Positions 25,299 through 32,707 of a stretch of 64,000 nt of DNA are shown in pieces. Numbering within the stretch: position 1 is the first letter of the stretch; every line of letters begins with the position of its first letter. A program made the translations under genes and the position numbers. A model generated the notes under the pieces. The model was not told the origin of the DNA, ran no database searches, and saw only the letters and a list, made by a program, of their open reading frames with translations. The DNA comes from Desulfitobacterium dichloroeliminans LMG P-21439 (GTDB lineage Bacteria; Bacillota; Desulfitobacteriia; Desulfitobacteriales; Desulfitobacteriaceae): the NCBI RefSeq assembly GCF_000243135.2, contig NC_019903.1, positions 3,386,001-3,450,000 of the forward strand, in the 5' to 3' direction.

Positions 25299-26276
25299 CT
25301 AGAACACTTTTTTACTAAGTTTATCGATCTCTTCACTTACGCAATCATAAACGCCGGGGAAGGAGCTAAATCCCAGACCTTGGGTTAGGCAGGGGATAAA
25401 ATAGTGCTTCCCACAATTGGTGCAGGCTCTTTCCACTTCTCTGGCAGCAATTTCCCGTGTCCAGGTAGGGAAGTCAACGACACCACTGTCGATATCGCCC
25501 ATAAAGCTGATCTTCCCGCCATATTTTTTGATAAGCTCAGGAGTGTTGTTAGTAGTCATGACCCCTTGCCAAATATCAACGCCCATTTCAATCATGAACG
25601 GTACGAAGGTTGCGGCATAGCAATCGCTGTGATGAACCAGCAGTTCAACCCCATGTTGCTTGTAATAGCTATAGATTTTCTTGTAAGCCGGAAGATAGAA
25701 TTCTTCAAACATCGCCGGGGAAATGAAGGTGCTCTTTTGGCTGCCCCAATCATCATGGTGGAAGAGGGCATCAGGTTTGAGACGACGGCAAATGACTTCT
25801 GCTAGCTTTAATTCATATTCTGTAAGATAGTCAATCAGCTCATGCATGTATTCCGGCTCTTCATATAAGGCCATCAAAGCATCTTCCATGCTCATCAAGT
25901 GGTGGCACATTTCAAAAACGCCAGGCGCAACAAAGGCGGTAACGAATTGCTCATTGCGGTCGATTCTGTTGGCGTGTTCAACGGCAGCTGCCCATGCCTC
26001 ATCTGTGTCTAGAACCTCGGGAGCCTTAACTTGTTCTCTCCACTTCGTGATATCTTTAAGAACTTTATGCTCTTCATCATGGACAGGGAACTGACCGATT
26101 TGGCCTTCGGGCCATCTAAAGGTGATACCCCAACCCGTCTTGATTTCGCCTCCGGGAGGAGCCATGAAATCAACTGGGTTTTCCAAGATGATGTCCATAA
26201 ACTCATACTGATTGACAAAACGATCCGGATTGCCGCCGCGAATGGTTTCTAATAGGTTTTGCTTTTTGGTTAACAT
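25299..26276 (-). CDS. UroD-superfamily methyltransferase (methyltransferase I of a corrinoid system)
   Basis: 325 aa with the uroporphyrinogen decarboxylase fold used by MtaA/MtbA/CmuA and by O-demethylase methyltransferases I. The zinc-type region 'VELLVHHSDCYAATFVPFMI' contains the His-x-Cys pair, and ACTNCGKHYFIPCL near the end carries further cysteines. It should move a methyl group from a substrate (a phenyl methyl ether or similar compound) to the adjacent corrinoid protein. In Desulfitobacterium, O-demethylase operons have this same gene set of methyltransferase I, corrinoid protein and methyltransferase II. The substrate is not readable from sequence. Confidence 0.82.
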   Translation of the reverse strand: MLTKKQNLLETIRGGNPDRFVNQYEFMDIILENPVDFMAPPGGEIKTGWGITFRWPEGQIGQFPVHDEEHKVLKDITKWREQVKAPEVLDTDEAWAAAVEHANRIDRNEQFVTAFVAPGVFEMCHHLMSMEDALMALYEEPEYMHELIDYLTEYELKLAEVICRRLKPDALFHHDDWGSQKSTFISPAMFEEFYLPAYKKIYSYYKQHGVELLVHHSDCYAATFVPFMIEMGVDIWQGVMTTNNTPELIKKYGGKISFMGDIDSGVVDFPTWTREIAAREVERACTNCGKHYFIPCLTQGLGFSSFPGVYDCVSEEIDKLSKKVF

Positions 26277-26328
26277 GAAAATCCGCCTCCCTATTCTTTT
26301 TGTCCCGATTATAAATTCATTTACGCTA

Positions 26329-26961
26329 TTATGCGCTTACTAATTCTTTCGCTTTTACAGCGGCTCCACCTGCATCGGCAGCGAAGCCATCGGCGCCGAT
26401 TGTCTCGGCCATCTCTTGGCTAACGGGCGCACCGCCAACTATTACCTTGATGCCGGAAAGGCCACTGCTTTTGAGCAGATTGACTGTTTCCTTCATTGCA
26501 GGCATCGTGGTGGTCAAGAGACCGGAGCAAGCTACAAGTTTAACATTGTCATTTTCTTTGGCGGCATTGACAAACTTCTCGGCAGATACATCCACACCGA
26601 GATCCACAACAGTAAAGCCCACGCTTTCCAACATCATAGCCACTAGATTCTTACCGATATCGTGGAGGTCTCCGGCGACAGTTCCAATAACACATGTACC
26701 TAAAGATCTAGCGCTTTCGCCCGTGAGAAGTGGTCTAAGGACATCCACACCCTTCGACATCGACTTGGCTGCCATGAGCATTTCCGGCACGAACAGTTCT
26801 CCGGAGGAGAATTTATCTCCTACGACGCCCATGGATTCAATCATACCTTCAAGAATATCTCCAGCTGCATTACCTTCATCTAGAGCTTCTTGAACCAGAC
26901 CCGGTACGAGTTTCGCTTTACCCGCTTCTACCATAGCTTTGACTTCTGCGATTTTTGACAT
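26329..26961 (-). CDS. Corrinoid (B12-binding) methyl-carrier protein
   Basis: 210 aa: an N-terminal helical cap (residues 1-85) followed by the cobalamin domain. DLHDIGKNLV at about residue 105 is the DxHxxG motif supplying the lower-ligand His to cobalt, and SGL and GGAP segments follow in the standard order. The protein shuttles the methyl group between methyltransferases I and II. It lies between their genes, with a strong AAGGAGG before its ATG. No ATP-dependent activator (RamA/OdmC type) is in the cluster, so reactivation of Co(II) must rely on a gene elsewhere. Confidence 0.93.
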   Translation of the reverse strand: MSKIAEVKAMVEAGKAKLVPGLVQEALDEGNAAGDILEGMIESMGVVGDKFSSGELFVPEMLMAAKSMSKGVDVLRPLLTGESARSLGTCVIGTVAGDLHDIGKNLVAMMLESVGFTVVDLGVDVSAEKFVNAAKENDNVKLVACSGLLTTTMPAMKETVNLLKSSGLSGIKVIVGGAPVSQEMAETIGADGFAADAGGAAVKAKELVSA

Positions 26962-26991
26962 ATTAATTCCTCCTTGTTTTTAATCCTTATG

Positions 26992-27795
26992 TTATTTTTT
27001 TACGCCAAATTTACCTTCCCGATAGGCTCCAATGTATTCCATGCAGTATTCATCTTGACCGAGAAGAGCTTCGGTCGCAAAAATCATGCCCATTAAATCC
27101 TCTTTAGTCGGATCAACAATGGCACTATCCATTCCTGCAGTCATGGCCATGACGATAAAAGCCTGATTCACTAATCTCCGCACAGGGAGATTGAAGGAAA
27201 TATTGCTAGCTCCCCCAGTGATATGGATTTGGGGATACTGTTTCTTGATTTCTTTCAAGACCTCCATAATAGCTAAGATACCGTCTTCTGAAGTACAGAG
27301 CATTTGCACCAAAGGATCGATATGCAAGCGATCAGGAGCAATAGCGTATTGCTTTGCTTTATCCATAATAGCTGCAAAAACCTCCAAGCGCTTAGCGGCA
27401 TCTTGAGGAATTCCCGTATCATCATTCAGTAGTGCTACACATTCCCATTTCGTATCCGCAATTAATGGGAAAATCAATTCAATCTTATTGCCCTCCATGG
27501 ACACGGAATTAATCAATCCCGGCTTGTTACAATACTTTATGGCTTCGGCGATGATATGAGCGTTGGGGCTGTCTATGGAAATGGCGACATCCGACACCTC
27601 TTGGACCAGATCGATCAGCCACTTCATAGTTTCAAGTTCGATATCGTTATCTACCGAGGCGCAAACATCAAGATAGTCAACACCTGCTTCAGTCTGCACT
27701 TTGGCTAGATTGCGAATAAAATCCGCATCTTTGGCAGCAATAGCCTTTGCTACGGATGGAATCGCTCCATTGATTTTCTCGCCTATAAGTATCAT
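26992..27795 (-). CDS. Methyltetrahydrofolate:corrinoid methyltransferase (methyltransferase II, MeTr type)
   Basis: 267 aa from ATG 27795 behind AGGAGG. This is a pterin-binding TIM barrel of the AcsE/MeTr family: MILIGEKINGAIPSVAKAI at the start, VDYLDVCAS, ISIDSPN, NSVSMEG and ITGGASNISFNLP for the pterin pocket. It transfers the methyl group from the methylated corrinoid protein to tetrahydrofolate, feeding the Wood-Ljungdahl methyl branch. First gene of the cluster. Upstream (27796-28000) there is AT-rich sequence with no clear sigma-54 site. Confidence 0.9.
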   Translation of the reverse strand: MILIGEKINGAIPSVAKAIAAKDADFIRNLAKVQTEAGVDYLDVCASVDNDIELETMKWLIDLVQEVSDVAISIDSPNAHIIAEAIKYCNKPGLINSVSMEGNKIELIFPLIADTKWECVALLNDDTGIPQDAAKRLEVFAAIMDKAKQYAIAPDRLHIDPLVQMLCTSEDGILAIMEVLKEIKKQYPQIHITGGASNISFNLPVRRLVNQAFIVMAMTAGMDSAIVDPTKEDLMGMIFATEALLGQDEYCMEYIGAYREGKFGVKK

Positions 27796-27999
27796 GCGTA
27801 TCAACCTCCTAATCTCATTCTTGACTACATATGCTTGGTTGTCTATACAACTTCACCCTATATATTCGCCGTCTCACTCAAATAACCCTTTTCAAATTTT
27901 ACGAATTTAGTAGTATTTTATAACTATATTTCTCTATAATTCGACAATTTTACTATCGCCCCTCTTTTACCTTCGAGAATAATTGACAACAAAGCCCAG

Positions 28000-28045
28000 T
28001 TAGAGAAAAGCAGCCTCAGTAAATTACGAAGCTGCTTTTCTCTAA
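28000..28045 (-). terminator. Terminator after uspA
   Basis: TTAGAGAAAAGCAGC and GCTGCTTTTCTCTAA form a 15-bp stem, about 40 bp after the UspA stop. Confidence 0.7.
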
Positions 28046-28085
28046 TATGCCTTTATTGGTAACTTATATGTAATTCTGACTCTAA

Positions 28086-28511
28086 TTACCTTACGACTAG
28101 AGCGGTACAATGGGCATGTGTCAGGACTTTCTGGCTAACACTGCCAATAAAGAACCGAGATACGGCATTCATGCCACGACTTCCAATAATAATTTCAGTA
28201 GCTCCCATTTTCTCCGCTTCTTCACAAATGACCTCTGCCGGGTCACCTGTTTTTATCTCGGCTTTAACCTCAACACCGGAATCTGCGAATTTGGCGATTC
28301 CTTGAGCGATAATCGCTTCCGCTTCTGAACTTAGCTCCTTCTCCATTTCGGCTGCATCAAAAACAACTCTGCTTGGATAGGATGTGACCGTTTCCCGCAC
28401 ATGAAGAATCTTTACCGAGCCATTGTTGCTTTTTGCCATCGCTATGGCGTAGTCAGCTGCTTTCAAAGCGTTTTCCGAACCGTCGAAAGCGAGTAAAATC
28501 TTCTTAAGCAA
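28086..28511 (-). CDS. Universal stress protein (UspA family)
   Basis: 141 aa from TTG 28511, which has GGGGGTG seven bases upstream; an extension to 28595 is unlike the family and lacks a site. The family starts with KKILLAFDGSENALKAADYA. The ATP-binding motif G-2x-G-9x-G-S appears as IIGSRGMNAVSRFFIGSVSQ, followed by a final VLTHAHCTALVV. It is therefore an ATP-binding type of Usp. No operon partners are seen. The role is general stress; the specific function is unknown. Confidence 0.9.
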   Translation of the reverse strand: MLKKILLAFDGSENALKAADYAIAMAKSNNGSVKILHVRETVTSYPSRVVFDAAEMEKELSSEAEAIIAQGIAKFADSGVEVKAEIKTGDPAEVICEEAEKMGATEIIIGSRGMNAVSRFFIGSVSQKVLTHAHCTALVVR

Positions 28512-28629
28512 CTTGTCACCCCCTTTTTTTATATCTAAGAGTCTTTGGTCAAGCTGGGCTCTCGTTTGAATATACCATATATTTTCATTAATCAAAATAT
28601 AAAAAACAAAAGTTACCCTTAAATATAAA

Positions 28630-28661
28630 AAGCCTTCCCGGAACTAACTCCAGGAAGGCTT
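28630..28661 (-). terminator. Terminator after the zinc-ribbon gene
   Basis: AAGCCTTCC and GGAAGGCTT pair, followed by TTTTTATATTT on the minus strand. Confidence 0.85.
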
Positions 28662-28672
28662 CTGTTAAACAA

Positions 28673-28978
28673 TTACCAATTGTTACGTGTGCGTGGTTGG
28701 AAACAATCACGGCAATATACAGGCTTGTCACCAGAAGGTTGGAAAGGTACTGTGGTATCTTTTCCACAACTAGCACAAACAGCAGGGAACATTTCACGTT
28801 GTGGACGTGAAGAATATCCGCCGTTACCTCTAGATTGTTGCTTTCTAGCTGCACGGCAAGATGGGCAACGTCCGGGTTCGTTGGTGAAACCTTTTTCTGC
28901 ATAGAATTCTTGCTCGGAAGCGGAGAAAACGAAATCTACTCCACAGTCTTTACAGGATAAAACTTTGTCTTCAAACAT
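28673..28978 (-). CDS. Small zinc-ribbon protein
   Basis: 101 aa from ATG 28978 behind GGAGG. Four CxxC pairs make two or more zinc knuckles: CKDCG, CPSCRAARKQQ, CASCGKDTTVPF, CRDCF. The arrangement is that of the 'probable zinc-ribbon' family that is common next to cold-shock genes in Clostridia. The central GGYSSRPQRE segment is Gly/Arg-rich and may bind nucleic acid. The function is not known. It is a single-gene unit with a long, structured leader (28979-29085) and a strong terminator. Confidence 0.82.
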   Translation of the reverse strand: MFEDKVLSCKDCGVDFVFSASEQEFYAEKGFTNEPGRCPSCRAARKQQSRGNGGYSSRPQREMFPAVCASCGKDTTVPFQPSGDKPVYCRDCFQPRTRNNW

Positions 28979-29085
28979 TAAAAAAACCTCCAAAATCGTA
29001 TTACCCGCCACCTGGGGAAGTCTTCAGTCTTCCTGGAGCTTTAGGCAACAGGGAAGGTTTTTCGTAATTCCACAATATTAACGAG
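28979..29085 (-). promoter_or_regulatory. Structured 5' leader of the zinc-ribbon gene, possible riboswitch
   Basis: On the minus strand ATTAC...GTAAT encloses GCCTAAAGCTCCAGG, a GGAAG/CTTCC hairpin and then CCAGGTGGCGGG. The order partly recalls the second half of the c-di-GMP-I (GEMM) aptamer (GCAAAGC-CAGG...CCAGGTTGCCG), but the first half does not fit well. It is best treated as an unidentified structured leader. Confidence 0.4.
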
Positions 29086-29276
29086 TTACCTAATTGTAAC
29101 TTCAATTCACAAATTTGTCAAACTTTTCTTTAGATAATAAGGCCATGCACAGATTGATGAGAGGGCTTTCCAACAGAAACAATAGGGAATAGGAAAGCAT
29201 GGATATGGACAGGTGCAAAACCCGCCTTCTTTTAGTAATATTAAGGTAACAAAAGACACTTAAAGGAGAGATTAAG

Positions 29277-29840
29277 GTGGCTAAACTCTATTTCCATTTT
29301 GGGGCCATGGGAAGTTCCAAAACTGCCAATGCTTTGTTGGTGTACCATAATTATATTGACAAAGGCCAAAAGGCATTGATTGCTAAGCCTGTCATTGAAA
29401 CACGGGATGGAGATCTCATAAAATCCCGTAGTGGTTTAGCCGGACCCTGTATCACCTTAGAAGCACTGATTGAAATGCCTTTTGAGGCTTTAAAAGAATA
29501 TGACTGTATTATTATAGATGAAATCCAGTTTGCTAAGGAGCAGCAGATTGAATTTCTCGCCGATATCGTTGATACCCTGCACATTCCAGTCATGTGTTAT
29601 GGCTTGCGAACCGATTTCCGAGGATTTTTATTTGAAGGAAGCCGACGCATGTTTGAACTCGCCGATAAAATCATTGAAATTAAGACAGTCTGTTGGTGCG
29701 GACGAAAGGCAACCCATAATGCCCGCTATAACGAATATGGAATCATACGAGAGGGAGACCAAATTGATTTAGGGGCCGATGAGAAATATATATCCTTATG
29801 CCGTAAACATCATCAGCAAGGCCTGGTTAGAAAGCCGTAA
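29277..29840 (+). CDS. tdk: Thymidine kinase (type II)
   Basis: 187 aa from GTG 29277, with AAGGAG upstream. The P-loop is FHFGAMGSSKTANAL, Walker B IIIDEIQF, the lasso segment follows, and the zinc site is CWCGRKATHNARY...LCRKHHQ, giving four ligands CxC...CxxH as in type II enzymes. It phosphorylates thymidine for salvage. It is a single-gene unit, convergent with the PhnA gene. Confidence 0.93.
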   Translation: MAKLYFHFGAMGSSKTANALLVYHNYIDKGQKALIAKPVIETRDGDLIKSRSGLAGPCITLEALIEMPFEALKEYDCIIIDEIQFAKEQQIEFLADIVDTLHIPVMCYGLRTDFRGFLFEGSRRMFELADKIIEIKTVCWCGRKATHNARYNEYGIIREGDQIDLGADEKYISLCRKHHQQGLVRKP

Positions 29841-29927
29841 TCCATAGACACAAAAGGGGCGTGGCAAAACAGCTTTTTCAAGTAATTTGCGGCGCCTCCT
29901 ATTGTATTGCTTATCGCACTGCCCATT

Positions 29928-30269
29928 TTATACCTTCTTAACAAATTCAGATTTCAACTGCATGGCTCCAAACCCATCGATTTTGCAATCAATATCATGG
30001 TCCCCATCAATCAAGCGTATGTTCCTTACTTTTGTACCGATCTTTATGGATGATGAACTTCCTTTTACCTTAAGATCCTTAATTATCGCGACCGTGTCAC
30101 CGTCATTTAAGACATTGCCATAGGCATCTTTAACACTCTTGTTATCTTCAAGACTCTCGGCGCTGGATTCTGAGGTCCACTCATAAGCACATTCCGGGCA
30201 AACAAAACCACTTCCATCTGCGTAAGTATAAGCCGAGTTACATTTTGGACAATTTGGAAAATCAACCAT
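29928..30269 (-). CDS. PhnA/YjdM-family zinc-ribbon protein
   Basis: 113 aa. The N-terminal zinc ribbon [13 protein letters not shown]...[10 protein letters not shown] is followed by the PhnA domain with its SH3-like '[23 protein letters not shown]' region. The family was once linked to phosphonate use by gene position, but it is not a phosphonoacetate hydrolase and its role is unclear. Complete and of normal length. Convergent with tdk; no operon partners. Confidence 0.9.
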   Translation of the reverse strand: MVDFPNCPKCNSAYTYADGSGFVCPECAYEWTSESSAESLEDNKSVKDAYGNVLNDGDTVAIIKDLKVKGSSSSIKIGTKVRNIRLIDGDHDIDCKIDGFGAMQLKSEFVKKV

Positions 30270-30467
30270 TAAGCCACGCCTCCTCTTTGGGTACAGTCTA
30301 AACGAAAATTAACCTAATTGCAAAAATGCCAGCCACGGTAGCACCATGATACAAATCCCCAAAAAATACCGTACTATTTATCTGAACCTTCATTCTACTA
30401 CGTTGTCGTATCATAATGAGCATGTTATATTAATGTAAAGTTAATTAATCTTATACTAAATACTATT

Positions 30468-30671
30468 TTGAAGGTACATATTGTGAAGTATAAAGAAGCT
30501 TTCATCGTTCTCGTACCCGATTCTGATCCTACCCATAATAAAAGCACGATTGGCACTGAATCCTATACCGCTCATACAGTTCTTGTCCAGAATATTGATC
30601 AGGCTCTCGCTGAATGTAAGAGTCTAGTAGAGCAAGAAGGCATCAATGCCTTTGTCCTCTGTCCGGGCTGA
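30468..30671 (+). pseudogene. Truncated DUF6506 protein gene, cut by an IS21 remnant
   Basis: 67 aa survive, starting at TTG 30468 (AAGGTACATATTGTG gives GTG 30483 as an alternative). The reading 'FIVLVPDSDPTHNKSTI...GINAFVLCPG' matches the first two thirds of DUF6506 proteins, which continue with CPGFxH and about 35 more residues. The frame instead hits TGA exactly where the istB-like sequence begins, so the tail was lost to the insertion. Confidence 0.7.
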
Positions 30672-31413
30672 CGCAAAGGAAGCCGTAGTCGATATCTACT
30701 GTAAGCAGCTTAAACTTCCTGGCCTTAAGGCCCATTTTAGGGATTTAGCCCGGGATGCCATGGCTCAAAACCAAACACCTACTTCCTTTTTAGCCGCAGC
30801 CTTAGCTAAAGAAGTTGAGGTTCGTGCACAGAAACGATTATCCACACGTTTAAAGCAATCTCGAATTCAAGAGGTAAAGACCATTGAAGGGTTTGACTTT
30901 ACTAGTATTCCTAAAGTCCCCAAACATAAGATTGTTTCCCTGTCCGAATGCAAATTCATCCAAGAGCGAGAAAACGTCATATGTGTAGGACAATCGGGCA
31001 CAGGAAAATCCCATATTGCCACTGCCATTGGTATTTCTGCAATTCAGCAGGGCTACAGGGTGCGATTTGTTAAAGTGAGCGATCTCCTTCAGGAACTATT
31101 GAAAGCTGAGAGTGAGTATAGATTACCTCGTTATCTCAAGACCTGGAACAAATTTGACCTTGTTATCCTCGATGAACTAGGCTACATAAACCTTGGCGCG
31201 GACAGTCCTTTGCTCTTCCAATTCTGCTCTGAACGCTATGAGAGTGGTAGCCTGATCATAACCACAAACCTAGAATTTGGCCGTTGGGGGGAGGTATTTG
31301 GTGACAATGCCCTAACCATAGCTTTACTTGACCGGATAACTCACCATGCCCATGTTATCCCTTTCATTGGTGAGTCCTATAGGTTCAAGCAGAGCAAGAA
31401 AAAAGGGAACTAA
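30669..31413 (+). pseudogene. istB: IS21-family helper ATPase IstB, start codon lost
   Basis: About 247 codons of IstB remain (DAKEAVVDIYCKQLKLPGLK onward). Walker A is CVGQSGTGKSHIATAIG, Walker B VILDELGYI, and the sensor region SLIITTNLEFGRWGEVFGD is intact. The frame is open from 30646, but the first eight residues are read from DUF6506 DNA in another frame, so the native start is gone. Without IstA it cannot act as a transposition helper. Confidence 0.8.
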
Positions 31414-31492
31414 CGATAATATTAACCAAAGTTAACCGCCTGGAGGGTGGTCAATTTTTTGGCAGTCATGGTGGTCAACTTTTCGCTTGACA
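30669..31492 (+). mobile_element. IS21-family remnant (istB and one terminus only)
   Basis: istB is followed by the terminal region GGTGGTCAATTTTTTGG...GTGGTCAACTTTTCGCTTGACA (about 31446-31492). Such repeated TGGTCAA units with a CGCTTGACA end are typical of IS21 termini. istA and the other terminus are absent, so the element is one-ended and immobile. Confidence 0.75.
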
Positions 31493-31553
31493 CTACTATC
31501 CCGTACACGTAGTGACTACATTGTACAGGATTTAATTATTGAGATGCCGGTTT

Positions 31554-31641
31554 TGGCCGGATGTTGCAAGAACAGTGGCCGGATGTGATAGGAGCCCTGG
31601 CCATATGTCACAGGATTATTGGTCAGATGCCGCAAGAATAC
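31554..31641 (+). repeat. Four tandem 22-bp repeats, probable terminus of a lost insertion sequence
   Basis: TGGCCGGATG, TGGCCGGATG, TGGCCATATG and TGGTCAGATG start at 31554, 31576, 31598 and 31620, exactly 22 bp apart. Each is followed by a degenerate TNNCAGGAANNN tail. This is the pattern of transposase-binding repeats at the end of an IS21-like element whose body has been deleted. Confidence 0.7.
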
Positions 31642-31747
31642 TCATTAAGGTTTATCACTTAGGCGTTCTAAAAATATTTAAAGCCTTGAGGTATACTTAT
31701 TTATGCACCTCAAGACTTTCGATTTCATTATGTTTTAAACTAGTGGG

Positions 31748-31765
31748 TTTATTTGGTGTAGGCGA
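31748..31765 (+). repeat. ssrA-like att remnant A
   Basis: TTTATTTGGTGTAGGCGA differs from the ssrA 3' end (42795-42812) at one of 18 positions and has the same orientation. About 50 bp around it also resembles repeat B at 36046. Confidence 0.6.
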
Positions 31766-31947
31766 AACGTACCCATCCAAACCCTCAACTGAATAATCCG
31801 GGCTAGAATGAGCCACTGTTCAAAGTGGCTCAACTACCTCCGGAATAGCGGCTCTCGTGAACCGTAATATTCATCAACTAAGGGCGCAAATAGGAATTAT
31901 TGTTTATGACTGTAAAAAAACCATACCGAATCTTACTAGTACCAAGT

Positions 31948-32418
31948 TTATTTTTTCTTTATTAAATAATCCTCATAACCCGAATCAAGTCTGTATTTAG
32001 TTACCTCTATAATCTCTTCAACTTTTTTATGATCCCTTCTCTTTCCTATGAGCTTAAGTAGTAATTCCTCCATTTTCTTCAAAGCGTAAATATCAGCTTC
32101 CTTTTCCCTGTTAATGATTTCATCTTGTTGGATTGTAATTCGAGTAAAAGGATCACTGAAATGCTTATTTATAACGTGACCTGACTCATGGAAAAATAAA
32201 TATAGATCCTCGAATTTAATTATTTCTCGTATATCAACACAAGCCAAGCACTTTGAAGTTCTTTCGTCTATCCATACTTCTGCATGTCCATCCTGTCCGG
32301 GTCTAGCCTTTACAAACATCACTCCATCTACCACATTATTTAGCTCATTAAGAACCTCTTCAATTGCTTCTTTAAACTTTACCTTTGCTTTAACATGGTT
32401 TAATTCAAAGTAATCCAT
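31948..32418 (-). CDS. ImmA/IrrE-like zinc metallopeptidase
   Basis: 156 aa. LYLFFHESGHVINKHF holds the HExxH zinc motif (His-Glu-Ser-Gly-His), and EKEADIYALKKM about 25 residues later supplies the third ligand, as in ImmA/IrrE proteins. Members cleave or sense repressors of mobile elements, or act as toxin-like partners. No adjacent repressor gene is seen; it may instead belong with the nuclease-methylase pair upstream (289-bp gap). ATG 32418 has AAAGGGGAT upstream. The C-terminus is lysine-rich and there is no signal peptide. Confidence 0.75.
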   Translation of the reverse strand: MDYFELNHVKAKVKFKEAIEEVLNELNNVVDGVMFVKARPGQDGHAEVWIDERTSKCLACVDIREIIKFEDLYLFFHESGHVINKHFSDPFTRITIQQDEIINREKEADIYALKKMEELLLKLIGKRRDHKKVEEIIEVTKYRLDSGYEDYLIKKK

Positions 32419-32707
32419 ACTTCATATCCCCTTTTTTGTTAGAAATAAACTTTAAGCTAACAACTTGACATGGAGTAAAAAAAGTGTGAATTATAGAGTG
32501 AAGGAGACTTTCTATACTATTTCGAACCCATGTTTTGGATTATACGCACAAACGAATATAAATGGACGAGCGAAGCAAACTTTCAGGATAGTTCGACACA
32601 TCGTCACTCTCCCTTAGGGCAGTCATCGCCAAAAATTACTACTTTATTGAGATCGGAATTCCCAGGCAAACAATCCATATCTTTTAACTTATTACACCTT
32701 TGAGCTA

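Larger units (their letters stand above)
31414..31947. other. Gene-free stretch between istB and the ImmA-like gene
   Basis: It contains the IS21 terminus (to 31492), the 22-bp-period repeat array (31554-31641), the first ssrA-like att remnant (31748) and a GAGCCACT...AGTGGCTC hairpin near 31809-31831. No gene is convincing here. Confidence 0.6.

Noticed and set aside
27796-28000. Sigma-54 promoter or cobalamin riboswitch before the corrinoid cluster
   Set aside because: No GG-N10-GC element of the TGGCAC...TTGCA type and no B12-box sequence was found.
31554-31641. CRISPR array
   Set aside because: Repeat units are short and degenerate, without unique spacers of constant length and without cas genes; an IS terminus fits better.
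31539-31796. 85-residue plus-strand frame
   Set aside because: It is formed by the 22-bp repeats and att remnant A; no ribosome-binding site, and the composition follows the repeats.
32604-32678. Short minus-strand frame, MDCLPGNSDLNKVVIFGDD then CPKGE
   Set aside because: It looks protein-like, but it is only 24 residues, has a weak ribosome-binding site and no recognised family. It could be a remnant; not called as a gene.
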